From Acanthosepion lycidas (taxonomy: Eukaryota > Mollusca > Cephalopoda > Sepiida > Sepiidae): a DNA stretch of 64,000 nt. This document shows positions 37,901 to 50,158 of this stretch, in pieces. The notes below the pieces were generated by a model. The model saw nothing but the letters and a program-made list of their open reading frames with translations. It did not search any database and was not told where the DNA came from. How positions within the stretch are numbered: position 1 is the stretch's first letter; each line of letters begins with the position of its first letter. A program made the position numbers and the translations under genes. The stretch spans positions 62,001 through 126,000 of the forward strand of contig CAWVQA010000113.1 in the NCBI GenBank assembly GCA_963932145.1. The letters run 5' to 3'.

Positions 37901-38550
37901 AAACTAGCGTTGAAAAAGTAGTGAAAAAAGCTAGATTTTGCATGTAAATCGCTATGTAATTAAAAGTTGTGTAAAACATAAAATCTTAAATAAAACTTTG
38001 TCAAAACTTCTGAAACTAGTTAAAATCAATAAGTTTTGATTGATTTCATATCGATTTTCAATAATTTCATTGTTTTTCTAATGTTTTCAAACAGTTATTG
38101 ATATTTACAAACTAGCGTTAAAAAGTAGTCAAAATAGCTAGATTTTGCATGTAAATCGCTATATAAGTAAAAGTTGTGTAAAACATAAAATCTTAAATAT
38201 AACTTTGTCAAAACATCTGAAACTAGTTAAAATCAATAAGTTTTGATTGATTTCATATCGATTTTCAATAATTTCATTGTTTTTCTAATGTTTTCAAAAA
38301 GTTATTGATATTTACAAACTAGCGTTGAAAAAGTAGTGAAAAAAGCTAGATTTTCAATGTAAATCGCTATGTAATTAAAAGTTGTGTAAAACATAAAATC
38401 TTAAATAAAACTTTGTCAAAACTTCTGAAACTAGTTAAAATCAATAAGATTTTATTGATTTCATATCGATTTTCAATAATTTCATTGTTTTTCTAATGTT
38501 TTCAAACAGTTATTGATATTTACAAACTAGCGTTAAAAAGTAGTCAAAAC
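28597..38550 (+). repeat. ~9.9 kb block, copy 3
   Basis: This block carries the full set of private markers of copy 1 in the same order: AATCACTG near 30066, AACCAATAAG near 30352, GCTATATTTT near 32127, TTTCCAATG at 33307 and 34136, TAAATCATTG at 35159, GATCGATT near 35342, CAACAATTTC at 35569, TCTAGA at 35855, TTTAGATT at 36581, TTAGTC at 36959 and TATTCAC at 37894. From 35159 to 38550 the offset to copy 1 is a constant 28408 bp, and I noticed one substitution: A at 36654 against C at 8246. Three extra monomers lie between 34136 and 35159 relative to copy 1. Similarity ends at about 38550. Confidence 0.88.
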
Positions 38551-41245
38551 AGCTAGATTTTCAATGTAAATCGCTATGTAATTAAAAGTTGTGTAAAACA
38601 TAAAATCTTAAATAAAACTTTGTCAAAACTTCTGAAACTAGTTAAAATCAATAAGATTTTATTGATTTCATATCGATTTTCAATAATTTCATTGTTTTTC
38701 TAATGTTTTCAAAGAGTTATTGTTATTTACAAACTAGCGTTAAAAAGTAGTGAAAAAAGCTAGATTTTGCATGTAAATCGCTATGTAATTAAAAGTTGTG
38801 TAAAACATAAAATCTTAAATAAAACTTTGTCGAAACTTCTGAAACTAGTTAAAATCAATAAGATTTGATTGATTTCATATCGATTTTCAATAATTTCATT
38901 GTTTTTCTAATGTTTTCAAACAGTTATTGATATTTACAAACTAGCGTTAAAAAGTAGTCAAAACAGCTAGATTTTGCATGTAAATCGCTATGTAATTAAA
39001 AGTTGTGTAAAACATAAAATCTTAAATATAACTTTGTCAAAACATCTGAAACTAGTTAAAATCAATAAGTTTTGATTGATTTCATATCGATTTTCAATAA
39101 TTTCATTGTTTTTCTAATGTTTTCAAAGAGTTATTGATATTTACAAACTAGCGTTAAAAAGTAGTGAAAAAAGCTAGATTTTCAATGTAAATCGCTATGT
39201 AATTAAAAGTTGTGTAAAACATAAAATCTTAAATAAAACTTTGTCAAAACTTCTGAAACTAGTTAAAATCAATAAGTTTTGATTGATTTCATATCGATTT
39301 TCAATAATTTCATTGTTTTTCTAATGTTTTCAAACAGTTATTTATATTTACAAACTAGCGTTAAAAAGTAGTCAAAACAGCTAGATTTTGCATGTAAATC
39401 GCTATGTAATTAAAAGTTGTGTAAAACATAAAATCTTAAATATAACTTTGTCAAAACATCTGAAACTAGTTAAAATCAATAAGTTTTGATTGATTTCATA
39501 TCGATTTTCAATAATTTCATTGTTTTTATAATGTTTTCAAACAGTTATTGATATTTACAAACTAGCGTTGAAAAAGTAGTGAAAAAAGCTAGATTTTGCA
39601 TGTAAATCGCTATGTAATTAAAAGTTGTGTAAAACATAAAATCTTAAATAAAACTTTGTCAAAACTTCTGAAACTAGTTAAAATCAATAAGTTTTGATTG
39701 ATTTCATATCGATTTTCCATAATTTCATTGTTTTTCTAATGTTTTCAAACAGTTATTGATATTTACAAACTAGCGTTAAAAAGTAGTCAAAATAGCTAGA
39801 TTTTGCATGTAAATCGCTATATAAGTAAAAGTTGTGTAAAACATAAAATCTTAAATATAACTTTGTCAAAACATCTGAAACTAGTTAAAATCAATAAGTT
39901 TTGATTGATTTCATATCGATTTTCAATAATTTCATTGTTTTTCTAATGTTTTCAAAAAGTTATTGATATTTACAAACTAGCGTTGAAAAAGTAGTGAAAA
40001 AAGCTAGATTTTCAATGTAAATCGCTATGTAATTAAAAGTTGTGTAAAACATAAAATCTTAAATATAACTTTGTCAAAACATCTGAAACTAGTTAAATCA
40101 ATAAGTTTTGATTTATTTCATATCGATTTTCAATAATTTCATTGTTTTTCTAATGTTTTCAAACAGTTATTGATATTTACAAACTAGCGTTAAAAAGTAG
40201 TCAAAATAGCTAGATTTTGCATGTAAATCGCTATATAAGTAAAAGTTGTGTAAAACATAAAATCTTAAATATAACTTTGTCAAAACATCTGAAACTAGTT
40301 AAAATCAATAAGTTTTGATTGATTTCATATCGATTTTCAATAATTTCATTGTTTTTCTAATGTTTTCAAAAAGTTATTGATATTTACAAACTAGCGTTGA
40401 AAAAGTAGTGAAAAAAGCTAGATTTTCAATGTAAATCGCTATGTAATTAAAAGTTGTGTAAAACATAAAATCTTAAATAAAACTTTGTCATAACTTCTGA
40501 AACTAGTTAAAATCAATAAGATTTTATTGATTTCATATCGATTTTCAATAATTTCATTGTTTTTCTAATGTTTTCAAACAGTTATTGATATTTACAAACT
40601 AGCGTTAAAAAGTAGTCAAAACAGCTAGATTTTCAATGTAAATCGCTATGTAATTAAAAGTTGTGTAAAACATAAAATCTTAAATAAAACTTTGTCAAAA
40701 CATCTGAAACTAGTTAAAATCAATAAGATTTTATTGATTTCATATCGATTTTCAATAATTTCATTGTTTTTCTAATGTTTTCAAACAGTTATTGATATTT
40801 ACAAACTAGCGTTAAAAAGTAGTCAAAACAGCTAGATTTTGCATGTAAATCGCAATATAAGTAAAAGTTGTGTAAAACATAAAATCTTAAATATAACTTT
40901 GTCAAAACATCTGAAACTAGTTAAAATCAATAAGTTTTGATTGATTTCATATCGATTTTCAATAATTTCATTGTTTTTCTAATGTTTTCAAAGAGTTATT
41001 GATATTTACAAACTAGCGTTGAAAAAGTAGTGAAAAAAGCTAGATTTTGCATGTAAATCGCTATGTAATTAAAAGTTGTGTAAAACATAAAATCTTAAAT
41101 AAAACTTTGTCAAAACTTCTGAAACTAGTTAAAATCAATAAGTTTTGATTGATTTCATATCGATTTTCAATAATTTCATTGTTTTTCTAATGTTTTCAAA
41201 CAGTTATTTATATTTACAAACTAGCGTTAAAAAGTAGTCAAAACA
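38551..41245 (+). repeat. Mosaic satellite segment before the 4-mer tandem
   Basis: Only satellite monomers are present. The stretch near 39.2-40.0 kb, including a TTTTCCATAAT monomer at 39717, matches about 42.7-43.5 kb (second TTTTCCATAAT at 43241), an offset of 3524 bp or 17 monomers. A chimeric monomer lies at 40003-40208. One private TTGTTATTT is near 38720. No gene is present. Confidence 0.82.
40003..40208 (+). repeat. Chimeric monomer (subtype-mixed, 206 bp)
   Basis: This monomer starts with TTCAATG, normally a subtype 2 state, but then has ATAAC, CATCTG and the 1-bp GTTAAATC deletion typical of a different subtype 1 lineage. It ends with CTAATG, CAAACAG and the CAAAATA tail of subtype 2. 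Two switches of subtype within about 200 bp suggest conversion or crossover inside the monomer. A private GATTTATTTC lies near 40110. Confidence 0.7.
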
Positions 41246-42074
41246 GCTAGATTTTGCATGTAAATCGCTATGTAAGTAAAAGTTGTGTAAAACATAAAAT
41301 CTTAAATATAACTTTGTCAAAACATCTGAAACTAGTTAAAATCAATAAGTTTTGATTGATTTCATATCGATTTTCAATAATTTCATTGTTTTTATAATGT
41401 TTTCAAACAGTTATTGATATTTACAAACTAGCGTTGAAAAAGTAGTGAAAAAAGCTAGATTTTCAATGTAAATCGCTATGTAATTAAAAGTTGTGTAAAA
41501 CATAAAATCTTAAATAAAACTTTGTCAAAACTTCTGAAACTAGTTAAAATCAATAAGATTTTATTGATTTCATATCGATTTTCAATAATTTCATTGTTTT
41601 TCTAATGTTTTCAAACAGTTATTGATATTTACAAACTAGCGTTAAAAAGTAGTCAAAACAGCTAGATTTTGCATGTAAATCGCAATATAAGTAAAAGTTG
41701 TGTAAAACATAAAATCTTAAATATAACTTTGTCAAAACATCTGAAACTAGTTAAAATCAATAAGTTTTGATTGATTTCATATCGATTTTCAATAATTTCA
41801 TTGTTTTTCTAATGTTTTCAAAGAGTTATTGATATTTACAAACTAGCGTTAAAAAGTAGTGAAAAAAGCTAGATTTTCAATGTAAATCGCTATGTAATTA
41901 AAAGTTGTGTAAAACATAAAATCTTAAATAAAACTTTGTCAAAACTTCTGAAACTAGTTAAAATCAATAAGTTTTGATTGATTTCATATCGATTTTCAAT
42001 AATTTCATTGTTTTTCTAATGTTTTCAAACAGTTATTTATATTTACAAACTAGCGTTAAAAAGTAGTCAAAACA
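41246..42074 (+). repeat. 4-mer higher-order unit (829 bp), tandem copy 1
   Basis: The first monomer has the rare CTATGTAAGT state (near 41271). It is followed by TTCAATG/GATTTTATTG, CAATATAAG/CAAAGAG and TTCAATG/TTATTTATA monomers. The next GCTA in the same state is exactly 829 bp on, at 42075. The length fits one 208- and three 207-bp monomers. Confidence 0.85.
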
Positions 42075-42903
42075 GCTAGATTTTGCATGTAAATCGCTAT
42101 GTAAGTAAAAGTTGTGTAAAACATAAAATCTTAAATATAACTTTGTCAAAACATCTGAAACTAGTTAAAATCAATAAGTTTTGATTGATTTCATATCGAT
42201 TTTCAATAATTTCATTGTTTTTATAATGTTTTCAAACAGTTATTGATATTTACAAACTAGCGTTGAAAAAGTAGTGAAAAAAGCTAGATTTTCAATGTAA
42301 ATCGCTATGTAATTAAAAGTTGTGTAAAACATAAAATCTTAAATAAAACTTTGTCAAAACTTCTGAAACTAGTTAAAATCAATAAGATTTTATTGATTTC
42401 ATATCGATTTTCAATAATTTCATTGTTTTTCTAATGTTTTCAAACAGTTATTGATATTTACAAACTAGCGTTAAAAAGTAGTCAAAACAGCTAGATTTTG
42501 CATGTAAATCGCAATATAAGTAAAAGTTGTGTAAAACATAAAATCTTAAATATAACTTTGTCAAAACATCTGAAACTAGTTAAAATCAATAAGTTTTGAT
42601 TGATTTCATATCGATTTTCAATAATTTCATTGTTTTTCTAATGTTTTCAAAGAGTTATTGATATTTACAAACTAGCGTTAAAAAGTAGTGAAAAAAGCTA
42701 GATTTTCAATGTAAATCGCTATGTAATTAAAAGTTGTGTAAAACATAAAATCTTAAATAAAACTTTGTCAAAACTTCTGAAACTAGTTAAAATCAATAAG
42801 TTTTGATTGATTTCATATCGATTTTCAATAATTTCATTGTTTTTCTAATGTTTTCAAACAGTTATTTATATTTACAAACTAGCGTTAAAAAGTAGTCAAA
42901 ACA
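42075..42903 (+). repeat. 4-mer higher-order unit (829 bp), tandem copy 2
   Basis: This unit repeats the four monomers of 41246-42074, including CTATGTAAGT near 42100. A third start at 42904 begins the same way but has CTATGTAATT, and the array then moves to the TTTTCCATAAT monomer and diverges. No differences between the two tandem copies were noticed by eye, which suggests recent duplication. Confidence 0.85.
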
Positions 42904-44978
42904 GCTAGATTTTGCATGTAAATCGCTATGTAATTAAAAGTTGTGTAAAACATAAAATCTTAAATATAACTTTGTCAAAACATCTGAAACTAGTTAAAAT
43001 CAATAAGTTTTGATTGATTTCATATCGATTTTCAATAATTTCATTGTTTTTATAATGTTTTCAAACAGTTATTGATATTTACAAACTAGCGTTGAAAAAG
43101 TAGTGAAAAAAGCTAGATTTTGCATGTAAATCGCTATGTAATTAAAAGTTGTGTAAAACATAAAATCTTAAATAAAACTTTGTCAAAACTTCTGAAACTA
43201 GTTAAAATCAATAAGTTTTGATTGATTTCATATCGATTTTCCATAATTTCATTGTTTTTCTAATGTTTTCAAACAGTTATTGATATTTACAAACTAGCGT
43301 TAAAAAGTAGTCAAAATAGCTAGATTTTGCATGTAAATCGCTATATAAGTAAAAGTTGTGTAAAACATAAAATCTTAAATATAACTTTGTCAAAACATCT
43401 GAAACTAGTTAAAATCAATAAGTTTTGATTGATTTCATATCGATTTTCAATAATTTCATTGTTTTTCTAATGTTTTCAAAAAGTTATTGATATTTACAAA
43501 CTAGCGTTGAAAAAGTAGTGAAAAAAGCTAGATTTTCAATGTAAATCGCTATGTAATTAAAAGTTGTGTAAAACATAAAATCTTAAATAAAACTTTGTCA
43601 TATCTTCTGAAACTAGTTAAAATCTATAAGATTTTATTGATTTCATATCGATTTTCAATAATTTCATTGTTTTTCTAATGTTTTCAAACAGTTATTGATA
43701 TTTACAAACTAGCGTTAAAAAGTAGTCAAAATAGCTAGATTTTGCATGTAAATCGCTATATAAGTAAAAGTTGTGTAAAACATAAAATCTTAAATATAAC
43801 TTTGTCAAAACATCTGAAACTAGTTAAAATCAATAAGTGTTGATTGATTTCATATCGATTTTCAATAATTTCATTGTTTTTCTAATGTTTTCAAAGAGTT
43901 ATTGATATTTACAAACTAGCGTTGAAAAAGTAGTGAAAAAAGCTAGATTTTCAATGTAAATCGCTATGTAATTAAAGGTTGTGTAAAACATAAAATCTTA
44001 AATAAAACTTTGTCAAAACTTCTGAAACTAGTTAAAATCAATAAGATTTTATTGATTTCATATCGATTTTCAATAATTTCATTGTTTTTCTAATGTTTTC
44101 AAAGAGTTATTGATATTTACAAACTAGCGTTAAAAAGTAGTGAAAAAAGCTAGATTTTGCATGTAAATCGCTATGTAATTAAAAGTTGTGTAAAACATAA
44201 AATCTTAAATAAAACTTTGTCAAAACTTCTGAAACTAGTTAAAATCAATAAGTTTTGATTGATTTCATATCGATTTTCAATAATTTCATTGTTTTTCTAA
44301 TGTTTTCAAACAGTTATTTATATTTACAAACTAGCGTTAAAAAGTAGTCAAAACAGCTAGATTTTGCATGTAAATCGCTATGTAATTAAAAGTTGTGTAA
44401 AACATAAAATCTTAAATATAACTTTGTCAAAACATCTGAAACTAGTTAAAATCAATAAGTTTTGATTGATTTCATATCGATTTTCAATAATTTCATTGTT
44501 TTTATAATGTTTTCAAACAGTTATTGATATTTACAAACTAGCGTTGAAAAAGTAGTGAAAAAAGCTAGATTTTGCATGTAAATCGCTATGTAATTAAAAG
44601 TTGTGTAAAACATAAAATCTTAAATAAAACTTTGTCAAAACTTCTGAAACTAGTTAAAATCAATAAGATTTGATTGATTTCATATCGATTTTCAATAATT
44701 TCATTGTTTTTCTAATGTTTTCAAAGAGTTATTGATATTTACAAACTAGCGTTAAAAAGTAGTGAAAAAAGCTAGATTTTGCATGTAAATCGCTATGTAA
44801 TTAAAAGTTGTGTAAAACATAAAATCTTAAATATAACTTTGTCAAAACATCTGAAACTAGTTAAAATCAATAAGTTTTGATTGATTTCATATCGATTTTC
44901 AATAATTTCATTGTTTTTATAATGTTTTCAAACAGTTATTGATATTTACATACTAGCGTTGAAAAAGTAGTGAAAAAA
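42904..44978 (+). repeat. Mosaic satellite segment
   Basis: Ten satellite monomers. They include a TTTTCCATAAT monomer (43241), a private CATATCTTCTG and AATCTATAAG monomer near 43600-43625, a GTGTTG monomer followed by an AAAGGTTGTG monomer (43977) resembling the start of the 12-mer, and a TACTAGCG monomer near 44951. Unlike the other TACTAGCG monomers, this one is not followed by a GAAGCTAG monomer. No gene is present. Confidence 0.82.
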
Positions 44979-46223
44979 GCTAGATTTTGCATGTAAATCG
45001 CTATGTAATTAAAAGTTGTGTAAAACATAAAATCTTAAATATAACTTTGTCAAAACATCTGAAACTAGTTAAAATCAATAAGTTTTGATTGATTTCATAT
45101 CGATTTTCAATAATTTCATTGTTTTTATAATGTTTTCAAAGAGTTATTGATATTTACAAACTAGCGTTGAAAAAGTAATGAAAAAAGCAAGATTTTGCAT
45201 GTAAATCGCTATGTAATTAAAAGTTGTGTAAAACATAAAATCTTAAATAAAACTTTGTCAAATCTTCTGAAGCTAGTTAAAATCAATAAGTTTTGATTGA
45301 TTTCATATCGATTTTCAATAATTTCATTGTTTTTCTAATGTTTTCAAACAGTTATTGATATTTACAAACTAGCGTTAAAAAGTAGTCAAAATAGCTAGAT
45401 TTTGCATGTAAATCGCTATATAAGTAAAAGTTGTGTAAAACATAAAATCTTAAATATAACTTTGTCAAAACATCTGAAACTAGTTAAAATCAATAAGTTT
45501 TGATTGATTTCATATCGATTTTCAATAATTTCATTGTTTTTCTAATGTTTTCAAAGAGTTATTGATATTTACAAACTAGCGTTGAAAAAGTAGTGAAAAA
45601 AGCAAGATTTTGCATGTAAATCGCTATGTAATTAAAAGTTGTGTAAAACATAAAATCTTAAATAAAACTTTGTCAAAACTTCTGAAACTAGTTAAAATCA
45701 ATAAGTTTTGATTGATTTCATATCGATTTTCAATAATTTCATTGTTTTTCTAATGTTTTCAAACAGTTATTGATATTTACAAACTAGCGTTAAAAAGTAG
45801 TCAAAACAGCTAGATTTTGCATGTAAATCGCAATATAAGTAAAAGTTGTGTAAAACATAAAATCTTAAATATAACTTTGTCAAAACATCTGAAACTAGTT
45901 AAAATCAATAAGTTTTGATTGATTTCATATCGATTTTCAATAATTTCATTGTTTTTCTAATGTTTTCAAAGAGTTATTGATATTTACAAACTAGCGTTGA
46001 AAAAGTAGTGAAAAAAGCTAGATTTTGCATGTAAATCGCTATGTAATTAAAAGTTGTGTAAAACATAAAATCTTAAATAAAACTTTGTCAAAACTTCTGA
46101 AACTAGTTAAAATCAATAAGATTTGATTGATTTCATATCGATTTTCAATAATTTCATTGTTTTTCTAATGTTTTCAAACAGTTATTGATATTTACAAACT
46201 AGCGTTAAAAAGTAGTCAAAATA
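44979..46223 (+). repeat. 6-mer higher-order unit (1245 bp), copy 1
   Basis: The unit opens with a monomer having TTTATAATG, CAAAGAG and the rare tail AAAAGTAATGAAAAAAGCAAG (GTAATG at 45175). It is followed by GAAGCTAG, CTATATAAG/CAAAGAG, a subtype 2 monomer, CAATATAAG/CAAAGAG and GATTTG monomers. The next GTAATG lies 1245 bp on, at 46420. Confidence 0.8.
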
Positions 46224-47210
46224 GCTAGATTTTGCATGTAAATCACTGTGTAATTAAAAGTTGTGTAAAACATAAAATCTTAAATATAACTTTGTCAAAA
46301 CATCTGAAACTAGTTAAAATCAATAAGTTTTGATTGATTTCATATCGATTTTCAATAATTTCATTGTTTTTATAATGTTTTCAAAGAGTTATTGATATTT
46401 ACAAACTAGCGTTGAAAAAGTAATGAAAAAAGCAAGATTTTGCATGTAAATCGCTATGTAATTAAAAGTTGTGTAAAACATAAAATCTTAAATAAAACTT
46501 TGTCAAAACTTCTGAAGCTAGTTAAAATCAATAAGTTTTGATTGATTTCATATCGATTTTCAATAATTTCATTGTTTTTCTAATGTTTTCAAACAGTTAT
46601 TGATATTTACAAACTAGCGTTAAAAAGTAGTCAAAATAGCTAGATTTTGCATGTAAATCGCTATATAAGTAAAAGTTGTGTAAAACATAAAATCTTAAAT
46701 ATAACTTTGTCAAAACATCTGAAACTAGTTAAAATCAATAAGTTTTGATTGATTTCATATCGATTTTCAATAATTTCATTGTTTTTCTAATGTTTTCAAA
46801 GAGTTATTGATATTTACAAACTAGCGTTGAAAAAGTGAAAAAAGCTAGATTTTGCATGTAAATCGCTATGTAATTAAAAGTTGTGTAAAACATAAAATCT
46901 TAAATAAAACTTTGTCAAAACTTCTGAAACTAGTTAAAATCAATAAGTTTTGATTGATTTCATATCGATTTTCAATAATTTCATTGTTTTTCTAATGTTT
47001 TCAAACAGTTATTGATATTTACAAACTAGCGTTAAAAAGTAGTCAAAACAGCTAGATTTTGCATGTAAATCGCAATATAAGTAAAAGTTGTGTAAAACAT
47101 AAAATCTTAAATATAACTTTGTCAAAACATCTGAAACTAGTTAAAATCAATAAGTTTTGATTGATTTCATATCGATTTTCAATAATTTCATTGTTTTTCT
47201 AATGTTTTCA
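46224..47210 (+). repeat. 6-mer higher-order unit, copy 2 (partial)
   Basis: The unit restarts with an ACTGTGTAAT monomer carrying GTAATG (46420) and GCAAG, then the same order as 44979-46223 for about four and a half monomers. The third monomer has lost 3 bp in its tail (AAAAAGTGAAAAAAG near 46830, missing one AGT). The fifth ends with CAAAAAG and a CAAAATA tail, so the copies part near 47.2 kb. Confidence 0.75.
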
Positions 47211-49328
47211 AAAAGTTATTGATATTTACAAACTAGCGTTAAAAAGTAGTCAAAATAGCTAGATTTTGCATGTAAATCGCTATATAAGTAAAAGTTGTGT
47301 AAAACATAAAATCTTAAATATAACTTTGTCAAAACATCTGAAACTAGTTAAAATCAATAAGATTTGATTGATTTCATATCGATTTTCAATAATTTCATTG
47401 TTTTTCTAATGTTTTCAAAGAGTTATTGATATTTACAAACTAGCGTTAAAAAGTAGTGAAAAAAGCTAGATTTTGCATGTAAATCGCTATGTAATTAAAA
47501 GTTGTGTAAAACATAAAATCTTAAATAAAACTTTGTCATAACTTCTGAAACTAGTTAAAATCAATAAGATTTTATTGATTTCATATCGATTTTCAATAAT
47601 TTCATTGTTTTTCTAATGTTTTCAAACAGTTATTGATATTTACAAACTAGCGTTAAAAAGTAGTCAAAACAGCTAGATTTTCAATGTAAATCGCTATGTA
47701 ATTAAAAGTTGTGTAAAACATAAAATCTTAAATAAAACTTTGTCAAAACTTCTGAAACTAGTTAAAATCAATAAGATTTTATTGATTTCATATCGATTTT
47801 CAATAATTTCATTGTTTTTTAATGTTTTCAAACAGTTATTGATATTTACAAACTAGCGTTAAAAAGTAGTGAAAAAAGCTAGATTTTGCATGTAAATCGC
47901 AATATAAGTAAAAGTTGTGTAAAACATAAAATCTTAAATATAACTTTGTCAAAACATCTGAAACTAGTTAAAATCAATAAGTTTTGATTGATTTCATATC
48001 GATTTTCAATAATTTCATTGTTTTTATAATGTTTTCAAACAGTTATTGATATTTACAAACTAGCGTTGAAAAAGTAGTGAAAAAAGCTAGATTTTGCATG
48101 TAAATCGCTATGTAATTAAAAGTTGTGTAAAACATAAAATCTTAAATAAAACTTTGTCAAAACTTCTGAAGCTAGTTAAAATCAATAAGTTTTGATTGAT
48201 TTCATATCGATTTTCAATAATTTCATTGTTTTTCTAATGTTTTCAAAAAGTTATTGATATTTACAAAATAGCGTTGAAAAAGTAGTGAAAAAAGCTAGAT
48301 TTTCAATGTAAATCGCTATGTAATTAAAAGTTGTGTAAAACATAAAATCTTAAATAAAACTTTGTCAAAACTTCTGAAACTAGTTAAAATCAATAAGATT
48401 TTATTGATTTCATATCGATTTTCAATAATTTCATTGTTTTTCTAATGTTTTCAAACAGTTATTGATATTTACAAACTAGCGTTAAAAAGTAGTGAAAAAA
48501 GCTAGATTTTGCATGTAAATCGCTATGTAATTAAAAGTTGTGTAAAACATAAAATCTTAAATAAAACTTTGTCAAAACTTCTGAAACTAGTTAAAATCAA
48601 TAAGATTTGATTGATTTCATATCGATTTTCAATAATTTCATTGTTTTTCTAATGTTTTCAAACAGTTATTGATATTTACAAACTAGCGTTAAAAAGTAGT
48701 CAAAACAGCTAGATTTTGCATGTAAATCGCAATATAAGTAAAAGTTGTGTAAAACATAAAATCTTAAATATAACTTTGTCAAAACATCTGAAACTAGTTA
48801 AAATCAATAAGTTTTGATTGATTTCATATCGATTTTCAATAATTTCATTGTTTTTCTAATGTTTTCAAACAGTTATTGATATTTACAAACTAGCGTTAAA
48901 AAGTAGTCAAAATAGCTAGATTTTGCATGTAAATCGCTATATAAGTAAAAGTTGTGTAAAACATAAAATCTTAAATATAACTTTGTCAAAACATCTGAAA
49001 CTAGTTAAAATCAATAAGTTTTGATTGATTTCATATCGATTTTCAATAATTTCATTGTTTTTCTAATGTTTTCAAAAAGTTATTGATATTTACAAACGAG
49101 CGTTAAAAAGTAGTCAAAATAGCTAGATTTTGCATGTAAATCGCTATATAAGTAAAAGTTGTGTAAAACATAAAATCTTAAATATAACTTTGTCAAAACA
49201 TCTGAAACTAGTTAAAATCAATAAGATTTGATTGATTTCATATCGATTTTCAATAATTTCATTGTTTTTCTAATGTTTTCAAAGAGTTATTGATATTTAC
49301 AAACTAGCGTTAAAAAGTAGTGAAAAAA
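47211..49328 (+). repeat. Mosaic satellite segment
   Basis: Satellite monomers only. A monomer with CAAAAAG directly followed by a CAAAATA tail and then CTATATAAG/GATTTG/CAAAGAG occurs at about 47.21-47.46 kb and again at about 49.08-49.32 kb, about nine monomers apart. A 1-bp loss (TTTTTTAATG) lies near 47815, an ACAAAATAGCG variant near 48247, and a private AAACGAGCG near 49095. No gene is present. Confidence 0.8.
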
Positions 49329-50158
49329 GCTAGATTTTGCATGTAAATCGCTATGTAATTAAAAGTTGTGTAAAACATAAAATCTTAAATATAACTTTGT
49401 CAAAACATCTGAAACCTGTTAAAATCAATAAGTTTTGATTGATTTCATATCGATTTTCAATAATTTCATTGTTTTTATAATGTTTTCAAAGAGTTATTGA
49501 TATTTACAAACTAGCGTTGAAAAAGTAATGAAAAAAGCAAGATTTTGCATGTAAATCGCTATGTAATTAAAAGTTGTGTAAAACATAAAATCTTAAATAA
49601 AACTTTGTCAAAACTTCTGAAGCTAGTTAAAATCAATAAGTTTTGATTGATTTCATATCGATTTTCAATAATTTCATTGTTTTTCTAATGTTTTCAAACA
49701 GTTATTGATATTTACAAACTAGCGTTAAAAAGTAGTCAAAATAGCTAGATTTTGCATGTAAATCGCTATATAAGTAAAAGTTGTGTAAAACATAAAATCT
49801 TAAATATAACTTTGTCAAAACATCTGAAACTAGTTAAAATCAATAAGTTTTGATTGATTTCATATCGATTTTCAATAATTTCATTGTTTTTCTAATGTTT
49901 TCAAAGAGTTATTGATATTTACAAACTAGCGTTGAAAAAGTAGTGAAAAAAGCTAGATTTTCAATGTAAATCGCTATGTAATTAAAAGTTGTGTAAAACA
50001 TAAAATCTTAAATAAAACTTTGTTAAAACTTCTGAAACTAGTTAAAATCAATAAGATTTGATTGATTTCATATCGATTTTCAATAATTTCATTGTTTTTC
50101 TAATGTTTTCAAACAGTTATTGATATTTACAAACTAGCGTTAAAAAGTAGTCAAAACA
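49329..50158 (+). repeat. 4-mer higher-order unit with GTAATG tail (830 bp), copy 1
   Basis: The series is: TTTATAATG/CAAAGAG monomer with GTAATG (49525) and GCAAG; GAAGCTAG monomer; CTATATAAG/CAAAGAG; TTCAATG/GATTTG. A private AAACCTGTT lies near 49413 and a TTTGTTAAAAC near 50022. The same series begins again at 50159 with GTAATG at 50355, 830 bp later. It resembles the opening of the 6-mer units at 45-47 kb with two monomers removed. Confidence 0.78.

Noticed and set aside
217-38550. Assembly artefact as the cause of the long duplicate
   Set aside because: It cannot be excluded from sequence alone. However, the copies differ by private mutations, a 27-bp deletion and whole-monomer indels, which argues against a simple copied contig.
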